In this document: positions 19,053 to 25,848 of the stretch, piece by piece
Position numbering within the stretch: position 1 is the first letter of the stretch
How the letters are laid out: each line of letters begins with the position of its first letter
Position numbers and translations under genes: made by a program
Notes under the pieces: generated by a model
Databases searched by the model: none
Seen by the model: only the letters and a program-made list of their open reading frames with translations
What the model was told of the DNA's origin: nothing
From: Rhodonellum sp041748555
Lineage (GTDB): Bacteria; Bacteroidota; Bacteroidia; Cytophagales; Cyclobacteriaceae
Reading direction: 5' to 3'
Length of the DNA: 64,000 nucleotides
NCBI GenBank assembly: GCA_041748555.1
Contig: JBGTDA010000093.1
Location: 1 to 64,000, forward strand

Positions 19053-19491
19053 AGTTAAAATATTTTAGTTGTCTTAATATAAAAAAATATGGGATAAAGT
19101 CAATTGTTAAACCATTTTAATTTGAAATGTACTTTATAGGATATATTTTTCACCAAAATATTCTATTATTCAGAGCAAAAAAGAGAGTAGACCTAACTGT
19201 TAAAATCAAAACCTTAAGTTTTTTACCTATGTTTTAACAGGAAAGACAAGGATGATTTTTTTTTATCTTAAAGTGAAAATTTCCATAGATTTTTTGATGA
19301 GAAAGGTCATCCTATAATTTAACAGAGTAATGAAAAAACTTACAATCTACACCCGATTAAACATTTTAATTAACAATCGTTATCTTCAAGGAATATTTCA
19401 AATCAACGATTTGATTAAATATTAAAAACTGTTCAGCAGTTCTTTTTTAGTTCAAAATCAGCCATCATTTATTGCTAACCCATTAATCATA
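19053..19491. other. Divergent AT-rich promoter region
   Basis: The 439 bases between the ATP-grasp gene (minus) and the NYN gene (plus) must carry both promoters. No exact TAnnTTTG box, hairpin or coding sequence was found. Confidence 0.4.
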
Positions 19492-20250
19492 ATGAGAGAA
19501 ATCAGAGACCTGAAACTTGCCGTACTTATAGATGCAGACAATATTCCTCATGCCAATATTAAAGGTATGCTGGACGAAATTTCAAAATTCGGAATACCTG
19601 CAATCAAAAGGATTTACGGTGACTGGACAAAACCAACAGTTGGTGGATGGAAACCTGCACTGCTTCAACATGCCATTACTCCTATACAACAATACAGCTA
19701 TACCACGGGTAAAAATGCTACCGATTCGGCCATGATCATTGATGCTATGGACATTTTGCACAGTGAGAAAGTGGATGGATTTTGTCTGGTATCAAGTGAT
19801 AGCGACTTCACCCGGCTTGCCATCAGGCTCAGGGAATCAGGCATGCTTGTCATTGGTATAGGAGAAAAGAAAACTCCAAATCCTTTTATTGTAGCCTGTG
19901 ACAAATTCATTTACATTGAAATCATCGGAACTAAAAAACCGGCTAAGACTTCAACTAAATCAGTTGCCCCTTCACCGACAACCGCTCCGAATGAAGTTGA
20001 TTTAATGGATCCGGACATTATTCAGTTGCTGAAATCAACTGTAGAAGATCTGGCAGACGATGATGGATGGGCGTTTTTGGCAGAAGTTGGTGCCTTGATC
20101 ATGAAAAAGAAACCTGATTTTGATCCCAGGAATTTTGGGTTTTCAAAATTAACTCCTTTGATCAAATCACTTGATGACCATTTTGAAGTTGACGAAAAGC
20201 GAGTGGAAAATACCCATATCAAACATATCTATGTGAAAATCAAAGATTAA
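19492..20250 (+). CDS. NYN ribonuclease domain with OST-HTH/LOTUS RNA-binding domain
   Basis: A 252-residue protein with a PIN-like NYN nuclease domain (residues ~7-145) and a winged-helix OST-HTH/LOTUS domain (~172-250), joined by a Pro/Thr/Ser-rich linker. Acidic metal-site positions are visible: D14 and D16 in VLIDADNIP, the D in NATDSAMIIDAMD and the D residues of SSDSDFTRLA. The C-terminal domain shows the LOTUS pattern of helices ending in a HIKHIYVKIKD strand. The predicted role is metal-dependent RNA cleavage guided by the LOTUS domain. The next gene encodes another RNA-binding protein, 230 bases away with its own promoter, so the two are not clearly an operon. Confidence 0.9.
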   Translation: MREIRDLKLAVLIDADNIPHANIKGMLDEISKFGIPAIKRIYGDWTKPTVGGWKPALLQHAITPIQQYSYTTGKNATDSAMIIDAMDILHSEKVDGFCLVSSDSDFTRLAIRLRESGMLVIGIGEKKTPNPFIVACDKFIYIEIIGTKKPAKTSTKSVAPSPTTAPNEVDLMDPDIIQLLKSTVEDLADDDGWAFLAEVGALIMKKKPDFDPRNFGFSKLTPLIKSLDDHFEVDEKRVENTHIKHIYVKIKD

Positions 20251-20355
20251 TAAAAACCTACAGTGAACCATTTTGTCATCAAATAACTTAATTTTGTAGA
20301 AGGAATAATAAAGGTATCTATAGAGGCAATAAAGTAAAGTCTGTGCTTTTTTTTC

Positions 20356-20363
20356 TACCTTTG
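20356..20363 (+). promoter_or_regulatory. Candidate -7 box of the cold-shock gene
   Basis: TACCTTTG matches TAnnTTTG exactly. It predicts transcription starting near 20370 and a 5' leader of about 110 nt before the ATG at 20481, as expected for cold-shock genes whose leaders act as RNA thermosensors. Confidence 0.6.
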
Positions 20364-20480
20364 TAAATACTTGTCGTACAAGTAAAAAATCAAGGGTTGA
20401 TGAAACCTTGCCTGAATAAGAAAAGATCATCGCTTCTGACAAAGAAAAATTATAAATAAATAGAAACGTAAAATCAAATT

Positions 20481-20936
20481 ATGGGTAAATCGCAAGAAAC
20501 ATTCAATAAAAAGGAAAAAGAGAAGAAAAGATTAAAAAAGAAGCAAGACAAAGAGCATAAAAAAGAAGAGCGAAAAGCTAATTCCGATAAAGGAAAAGGT
20601 ATGGATGAAATGCTCGCTTATGTTGATGCTGAGGGTAATATTTCTTCTACTCCTCCGGATCCAATGAAAAAAAGTGTTATCAAATCGGAGGATATACAGA
20701 TTGGTGTTTCTCGACAAGAACCTATTGATCCTGCTGATTTGATCAGAAAAGGTACCGTTACCTTTTTCAATGATTCCAAAGGTTATGGTTTTATTAAAGA
20801 CCACGAATCACAGGACAGCGTTTTCGTACATATAAATGGTCTTATTGATCGTGTTGCCGAAAACGATAAAGTAACATTTGAAACTGAAATGGGACAAAAA
20901 GGATTAAACGCCGTCAAAGTCAAACTTATAGAATAG
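20481..20936 (+). CDS. Cold-shock domain protein with charged N-terminal extension
   Basis: A 151-residue nucleic-acid-binding protein. The C-terminal ~65 residues are a complete cold-shock domain: GTVTFFNDSKGYGFIKD carries RNP-1 (KGYGFI) and DSVFVHINGL carries RNP-2 (VFVHI), ending in GLNAVKVKLIE. The first ~45 residues are highly charged and Lys-rich (KKEKEKKRLKKKQDKEHKK), predicted to be disordered or helical, and would add nonspecific RNA affinity. Classic CspA proteins have only the domain (~65-70 residues); this longer form is common in Bacteroidota. It probably acts as an RNA chaperone. A hairpin terminator follows. Confidence 0.93.
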   Translation: MGKSQETFNKKEKEKKRLKKKQDKEHKKEERKANSDKGKGMDEMLAYVDAEGNISSTPPDPMKKSVIKSEDIQIGVSRQEPIDPADLIRKGTVTFFNDSKGYGFIKDHESQDSVFVHINGLIDRVAENDKVTFETEMGQKGLNAVKVKLIE

Positions 20937-20983
20937 GCATTCTTTCCAAAATCCATAAGGATTACATATTACATATTTTAAAG

Positions 20984-21016
20984 CCACCCTAAAAAATGTT
21001 TTAGGATGGTTTTTTT
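20984..21016 (+). terminator. Intrinsic terminator of the cold-shock gene
   Basis: CCACCCTAAAA and TTTTAGGATGG form an 11-bp stem with one mismatch around a short loop, followed by seven or more T. It lies about 47 bases after the stop codon. The opposing gene ends at 21040. Confidence 0.85.
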
Positions 21017-21039
21017 ATTTTGTCAAAATGAATGTGTTT

Positions 21040-21648
21040 TTAACGGTCTTTTAGCCAACCTGTTATCGAAATTCTTTCCCTATAGGTTGTCAATACTTCA
21101 TGGGGAATCTCACCACTCATAAAAACCACCAATCTGCCTCCCTGAGGTAAAATGTCGAATATTTTTTCTTCACCTTCTTCCGATGGAAGAAACAGCCTCA
21201 GAGCTCCGCCATCATCCGCGGTCCAGGTTTCGTTCAAATATAAAATCACTGAGACAATCCTATAGCTCACCTCTTTGAACTGATCCAGGTGGCGTTGATA
21301 AAATGATCCTATCGGATACATCGCAAAATGAGACTCGAAAGATTTCAAACCCAAAAAACAGCTTCTGTTCAGCCGAACCCTCAGATCCTCCACCAATATC
21401 CAGTATTTTTCCTGAAGTGGCGTGAGCCGGTCAGGTTCCATCCAAAACACCTTATCGCTTCGGATTTCCGGACGAACCTGGAAGGAATCCCCCCTACCGA
21501 CACCGGCAAGCCTGAATTGACCGTGTTGCAGAATGTCCTGCTGCTCTTCCAGCAACTGACTTCTTAAATCCTCATGAATGAAATCATCTACAACCGACCA
21601 ACCCTGAAGATAAATATCCTGAACGATTTTCTCTATTTGATTTTTCAT
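21040..21648 (-). CDS. 2-oxoglutarate/Fe(II) dioxygenase, prolyl hydroxylase-like
   Basis: A 202-residue protein with the double-stranded beta-helix iron site visible: H120 and D122 (YQRHLDQF) and the distal H183 (GEIPHEVL), with R192 (RISITGWL) to hold 2-oxoglutarate. The N-terminal helix and MYPIGSFYQRHLDQF resemble the small prolyl 4-hydroxylase-like bacterial proteins. The expected reaction is hydroxylation of a protein or small-molecule substrate with O2 and 2-oxoglutarate. No partner gene is apparent. Length fits the family. Confidence 0.88.
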   Translation of the reverse strand: MKNQIEKIVQDIYLQGWSVVDDFIHEDLRSQLLEEQQDILQHGQFRLAGVGRGDSFQVRPEIRSDKVFWMEPDRLTPLQEKYWILVEDLRVRLNRSCFLGLKSFESHFAMYPIGSFYQRHLDQFKEVSYRIVSVILYLNETWTADDGGALRLFLPSEEGEEKIFDILPQGGRLVVFMSGEIPHEVLTTYRERISITGWLKDR

Positions 21649-21757
21649 GATTATGAAATGATTACGTGAAAGTAAAGGAAATTATAACCGGAAAAACATA
21701 ATTTTGTCACTTTCATATTTTAATTTAAAAAGAGCCTTACCAAAATTTTTAAGCAAC

Positions 21758-22522
21758 ATGCACCTTAAAACAGAAGACCTAACAAGACTTGACATAGAAT
21801 TTGATTCGGGAACCGTACCTGCACCCTTCAGCCACAGATACAAGCTTAAAATCAGTTTTGAAAAATCATTTTTGAACACCCAATTTGATCTTGCCTATAC
21901 AGAAAGAGAAGATCTTTCCGAAGATGAAATCACTGATGAAGGATTTACGGTGAATGATGATTATTCCTATGTTGGAGAAATTCCAAAGGTTTGGGAAAAG
22001 CCGATCAAAGAGCTCTATTCCAAATCAAAATGGTCGAGCAAAAAGTTGGATGAAGAAGGTGGGGTCAAGCTTTTGGCCAAAGATATTCATGGTAAAATTT
22101 CCAGACATGTCCCGATCAATCAGGAGGACTGGCAATATATGGCTCAGCAATATATTCAGGCCATATATGAAATCAGTAAAAAAGAAGCTCCATTGACGAT
22201 AAGATTCTACTCTCAATCATCGGAAGAAACACATGATTATTCAGTTACAGTCAAATTCTCCATCCGTAAAATCGAGGCTGAAATAGATGGAAAAAAAATA
22301 GACCCGGATTGGGACAAAACCCAAACTTTATTGTCTCATGTTTATCTGGTTGAATATGACTATAGTATAGCCAAAGAGAATAAACCCACCAAGAGGGGTT
22401 TTTTCATTGATAGCGGAGATGGATTATGGCATGAATTTGGCCAAGGGGTAGTTAACATAGATCCTTCTTATGATGCTTTGCAAAAGATCAGGGAGGAATT
22501 TGTAAAACTAAATCAACACTGA
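21758..22522 (+). CDS. Cytoplasmic protein of unknown function
   Basis: About 254 residues from the ATG at 21758 (MHLKTEDLTRLDIEFDSGTV); a TTG at 21704 in the same frame would add 18 residues but is less likely and lies almost at the divergent gene's start. The protein is acidic, without signal peptide or membrane helix, and predicted to be mixed alpha/beta. I recognise no family. It ends three bases before the start of the OmpA-type lipoprotein gene, so both are probably cotranscribed from a promoter in the divergent region. Confidence 0.7.
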   Translation: MHLKTEDLTRLDIEFDSGTVPAPFSHRYKLKISFEKSFLNTQFDLAYTEREDLSEDEITDEGFTVNDDYSYVGEIPKVWEKPIKELYSKSKWSSKKLDEEGGVKLLAKDIHGKISRHVPINQEDWQYMAQQYIQAIYEISKKEAPLTIRFYSQSSEETHDYSVTVKFSIRKIEAEIDGKKIDPDWDKTQTLLSHVYLVEYDYSIAKENKPTKRGFFIDSGDGLWHEFGQGVVNIDPSYDALQKIREEFVKLNQH

Positions 22523-22525
22523 AAA

Positions 22526-23200
22526 ATGAAAAACAATTATTTGAAAACAAGTATGATCTGCCAGGTATTGGGAGTTTCCCTGCTATTTGGTTGTGCAAGT
22601 TGGAGCAATACCGGAACAGGAACTGCAATAGGCGGAGGAACCGGAGCAGCTGTAGGCGCTGTAATAGGAAATAGAACAGGGCAAGCAGGTAAAGGTGCAG
22701 CAATAGGTGCTGTGGTCGGTGGAGCAGCAGGTGCCGCAATAGGTATCTACATGGATAATCAGGCCAGTAAAATGGAGGAAATCAAAGATGCTGAAATCGA
22801 AAGAGTCGATGAAGCGATAAAAGTCACGTTTGATTCAGGTATCCTTTTTGGATTTGATTCATATGCACTCACTCCACAGGCTCAGGAAAATATCATGAAG
22901 TTTTCTGAAATCCTTAATGAATATCCTGATACTGACATTACAATTGTGGGACATACAGATAATGTAGGTTCTGAGGAATACAATAAAAACTTATCCCAAC
23001 AAAGAGCTCAGGCTGTATTAAGCTACCTGAAAATGCAAAATGTTGACGCCGACAGGTTGACAGCAATGGGGGAATCCTATACCAATCCTGTTGCAAGTAA
23101 TGAAACCGAAGAGGGTAAAGCAGAAAACAGAAGAGTTGAGTTGCTGATTACTGCTAATGAGGATTTGGTTGAAAAAGCTGAAAAGGGTGAAATAAAATAA
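22526..23200 (+). CDS. OmpA-family lipoprotein with glycine-zipper segment
   Basis: A 224-residue outer-membrane lipoprotein. The signal peptide ends in the lipobox LLFGC (Cys23). Residues ~30-75 are a glycine-zipper region (repeated GxxxG/AxxxG such as GAAVGAVIGNRTG and GAAIGAVVGGAAGAAIG). The C-terminal ~115 residues are an OmpA-like peptidoglycan-binding domain with TDITIVGHTDNVGS and LSQQRAQAVLSYL, and GKAENRRVELLI at the end, which bind diaminopimelate. The architecture (zipper then OmpA) matches the YiaD-type family. It probably anchors the outer membrane to the wall. A terminator follows directly. Confidence 0.93.
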   Translation: MKNNYLKTSMICQVLGVSLLFGCASWSNTGTGTAIGGGTGAAVGAVIGNRTGQAGKGAAIGAVVGGAAGAAIGIYMDNQASKMEEIKDAEIERVDEAIKVTFDSGILFGFDSYALTPQAQENIMKFSEILNEYPDTDITIVGHTDNVGSEEYNKNLSQQRAQAVLSYLKMQNVDADRLTAMGESYTNPVASNETEEGKAENRRVELLITANEDLVEKAEKGEIK

Positions 23201-23222
23201 TATTCTTTATAGGATCATTATA

Positions 23223-23256
23223 AAGCTAATCCCCTCCAGGGATTAGCTTTTTTTTA
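23223..23256 (+). terminator. Intrinsic terminator of the OmpA-family gene
   Basis: AAGCTAATCCC and GGGATTAGCTT form a perfect 11-bp stem with a short loop, followed by a run of eight T. Confidence 0.9.
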
Positions 23257-23352
23257 TGTTAAGTCTTTGGCTGTCAGTTGTTTTTTTTAAAAATCAGAAT
23301 ATTTTATTTGTTTTTTCTTAAATTCATACTATAGTCATAAAAGCTTATTGAT

Positions 23353-24378
23353 ATGGCAGGAAAGAAGATTTTTATCAGCTATAGGCGACAGGATGCAGGT
23401 GGCGAGGCAGGCAGACTTTCAGATGTTCTTCAGAATTTATTTCCACAGGACAGAATTTTTATGGATGTTGACACAATTCAGCCCGGGGCGGATTTTGTGG
23501 AAGTGATCAATAATGCTGTCAGCTCCTGTGACGTGATGCTTGTTATGATCGGACCACATTGGGTAAACATCAAGGATGCATCAGGTAAAAGGAGACTTGA
23601 AAATCCCGATGATTTTGTAAGGCTCGAAATCAGTGCCGCATTAAGAAGGAGTATCCTGGTGATTCCCGTCCTGGTCAATGGCGCAGATATGCCAAACGCC
23701 GACCAATTACCGGATGAACTTGATGCACTCTGTCGAAGACATGCACATGAACTGAGCAGTTCAAGATGGAAATATGATTCTGAACAGTTGATCCAACACC
23801 TCGAAAAGTCACTTGGTATAAAAAGAAAAGTGAAAGATGAGAAAATCCCAGGATCCATCTATCCGCCTCCACAGCAAAAAAGCTGGTGGGCAAAAAATTA
23901 TATTTGGGTAATCGGAGTAGTTACCCTAATTATAATTCTGTTAAGCCTTCCCGATACAGAAGATCCATATATAGATGACCCCGATTATCCACAACAGTAT
24001 GTTTTCGATCCGGAAGAAGATGAATTAGACACTCCCTCCAGCCGGGAGGAATTCATCGATAACCCTGCAGAAACTCAGCTCCCAAATCTAAGAGGTAGGT
24101 GGTCAGGAGTGAATACCTTAGGGATAATTTATTACTTTGATATCACCCAAAACGGGAATCAGCTGAATTACACCGAGTACAGTTTTTCCGGAGAAGTAAC
24201 CGCAAATGGAACCGGAATCCTGGAAGACCGTGATATAGAATTGAGCTACAACTCAGCTTTTGATTTTTATGGAAATTTAGAACTCACCTTGTCCAATGAT
24301 GGCCTGAATATGAATGGAACAATTTATCTTCCCGATGCCGGCACCTCTTCTCCCGTGACCCTTACCAAATCCCATTGA
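23353..24378 (+). CDS. TIR domain / transmembrane / beta-rich C-terminal domain protein
   Basis: A 341-residue single-pass membrane protein. Residues 4-150 are a bacterial TIR domain: KIFISYRRQDAGGEAGRL (box 1), RIFMDVDTIQPGADF (BB-loop), DVMLVMIGPHW, and FVRLEISAALRR with E92 in the place of the NADase glutamate. One hydrophobic helix spans ~182-199 (IWVIGVVTLIIILLSL). An acidic linker follows and then ~100 residues of predicted beta strands beginning LRGRWSGVNTLG, a lipocalin-like pattern. With the TIR part inside, the beta domain would face the periplasm. The role may be signalling; no defence partner gene is adjacent. Domain reading is firm; function is not. Confidence 0.88.
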   Translation: MAGKKIFISYRRQDAGGEAGRLSDVLQNLFPQDRIFMDVDTIQPGADFVEVINNAVSSCDVMLVMIGPHWVNIKDASGKRRLENPDDFVRLEISAALRRSILVIPVLVNGADMPNADQLPDELDALCRRHAHELSSSRWKYDSEQLIQHLEKSLGIKRKVKDEKIPGSIYPPPQQKSWWAKNYIWVIGVVTLIIILLSLPDTEDPYIDDPDYPQQYVFDPEEDELDTPSSREEFIDNPAETQLPNLRGRWSGVNTLGIIYYFDITQNGNQLNYTEYSFSGEVTANGTGILEDRDIELSYNSAFDFYGNLELTLSNDGLNMNGTIYLPDAGTSSPVTLTKSH

Positions 24379-24538
24379 AAGTGCTAGGATAGTCTTAGTG
24401 AAAATTAAAAAGATGAAATCCACACATCCCTTTTTCTCCAAAAGAACATAATTGCTTCCCTGATACCGGTAATTTAAAACTCCGTGCTTCAGGCTTCCCA
24501 CCTTCTAAAAAAAACTATCCAACTTTACCTCAAACCGG

Positions 24539-25306
24539 TTATCTGATTCTAATTATATCCTGTTTCAATTCCATGATCATTTCAGAAATATCTTCTAAAG
24601 TAACCGGCTTTGTTCGGTCTTTAACATTGGGAAAATCCGTGCTGATAAACGCTTTAGCCTCCCAGATTTCCATGACATCCTCCCCTTTTACTTCATAGGG
24701 TTTATAATGATCATTATCCGAGGCTAAAAACAACTTGCCATTTTCACTAAGATAATTGAAAACCCTTTTATAAACCACGCCTTCCGTGGATGTAACTAAA
24801 ACATAGGTTTTGCCACTTTTTATTTCCTGAAGCTGCTCCACATATGCACCAATGATGAGTGTTCCGGATACCAAAGGCAACATGCTGTCCCCTGAAATCT
24901 CAAAGGCCCTGTAGGTTCTGTTTTTGGCAAGATTGGGCAGGTGAAACTGTGGCAGGGTTTCCATAAACTCGGGATCAAAATAACCGTTGAGATAACCAGC
25001 AGAAGCTTTTTGTCCTACCATGGTGATATTTTCACGATCCTGATCATCAACGGCAATTGTCAGGATTTTAACATCTCGAGGCTGTGTTGCCTTTCTTCCC
25101 TTGATCTGAATCTCATGATGCAGCAGCTCATCGATTGATACCTGAAAGATACCGGCAATTGTATTCAAGGCGGACAATTTTGGTTCTGACCGGCCATCTT
25201 CATAGGCAGAGATCATCGTCCGCTGAACGCCGAGTCTCTCGCATAGCTCTGCCTGCGTGATTCCCATTTGAGTTCTCAAAAATTTCAGATTCTTACTTAA
25301 CAACAT
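24539..25306 (-). CDS. XRE-family repressor with S24 peptidase-like domain
   Basis: A 255-residue transcription factor. Residues ~4-62 form an XRE helix-turn-helix (LRTQMGITQAELCERLGVQR...MISAYEDGRSEP). The C-terminal part is a LexA/CI-like S24 domain: cleavage-type A103-G104 in KASAGYLNG, S141 in ISGDSMLP and K180 in GVVYKRV, so the self-cleavage dyad is complete. Such proteins repress stress or mobile-element genes until cleaved. It lies 10 bases after an 85-residue gene in the same direction, with two matching operator-like sites before that gene, so autorepression is likely. An SOS link is inferred, not shown. Confidence 0.9.
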   Translation of the reverse strand: MLLSKNLKFLRTQMGITQAELCERLGVQRTMISAYEDGRSEPKLSALNTIAGIFQVSIDELLHHEIQIKGRKATQPRDVKILTIAVDDQDRENITMVGQKASAGYLNGYFDPEFMETLPQFHLPNLAKNRTYRAFEISGDSMLPLVSGTLIIGAYVEQLQEIKSGKTYVLVTSTEGVVYKRVFNYLSENGKLFLASDNDHYKPYEVKGEDVMEIWEAKAFISTDFPNVKDRTKPVTLEDISEMIMELKQDIIRIR

Positions 25307-25316
25307 CTTGCTTTGT

Positions 25317-25574
25317 TTAGGCGGAATATAAATAAAAATTATGATCGTCTTTCACAGGATTTTTCACTGAAAAAGGATTCAATCCGGAAGTAGCCATCCT
25401 TCTCTTTTCCATTCGTTGTCTGATTTCCTCGATGATTTCCCCAATCGGTTTTGGCTCATTCACCAACAGATATCCATATTGAGGCTTGGACTCATCTTCC
25501 ACGATGAATTTTACTTGGCAATTGCCTGAAGGCAATTCTTTACTGGTAACGGAGATTTTCGTGTGGTTTTCCAT
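25317..25574 (-). CDS. Small protein cotranscribed with the S24 repressor
   Basis: An 85-residue soluble protein (MENHTKISVTSKELPSGNCQ...) with a short beta-rich first half and a helix with RQRMEKRRMATSG. No family was recognised. It is the first gene of a two-gene operon, 10 bases before the repressor, so it may be a small partner or antagonist of the repressor, but nothing in its sequence proves that. The start is supported by the operator/promoter arrangement about 35-75 bases before it. Confidence 0.7.
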   Translation of the reverse strand: MENHTKISVTSKELPSGNCQVKFIVEDESKPQYGYLLVNEPKPIGEIIEEIRQRMEKRRMATSGLNPFSVKNPVKDDHNFYLYSA

Positions 25575-25607
25575 AGCTGTATTGTTTAACGCCAGCTAAT
25601 TTAAAAA

Positions 25608-25647
25608 TGTTTGTTTAATAAACCTAAAATTGTTTTTAAAATAAACA
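25608..25647 (-). promoter_or_regulatory. Tandem operator-like sites and overlapping promoter of the repressor operon
   Basis: Two sites of identical layout, TGTTT-N7-AAACC (25608-25624) and TGTTT-N7-AAACA (25631-25647), are spaced 23 bp centre to centre, about two helical turns. The first encloses the 11-bp palindrome GTTTAATAAAC. Between them, on the minus strand, TAGGTTTA (25619-25626) is one base from the -7 consensus. Binding of the S24 repressor here would block its own promoter; this is inference from symmetry and position. Confidence 0.5.
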
Positions 25648-25752
25648 TTAACACGACATGTATTGTCTTTATATTTTTAAAGAGTTGAAAATCAAAAGAT
25701 TTTAGTAATTAAAAACACCCTCCCCCTAGATAATTCTTCCAGAACCATCCTA

Positions 25753-25783
25753 ATAAAAAGGTCTCCAATTTCTCAGAGACCTC
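25753..25783 (-). terminator. Intrinsic terminator of tex
   Basis: On the minus strand GAGGTCTC and GGAGACCT pair around a loop of about nine bases and are followed by TTTTATTA. It lies about 65 bases after the tex stop codon. Confidence 0.8.
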
Positions 25784-25848
25784 TTATTGACAAAAGCTTA
25801 ACATAGAAAATTCTTTAAAAACAGATTGCAGAAAATCAAGTAATTGCT

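Noticed and set aside
23353..24378. TIR gene as part of an anti-phage defence system (Thoeris, CBASS or similar).
   Set aside because: No ThsA, cyclase, pAgo or other partner is adjacent; neighbours are an OmpA lipoprotein and an S24 repressor.
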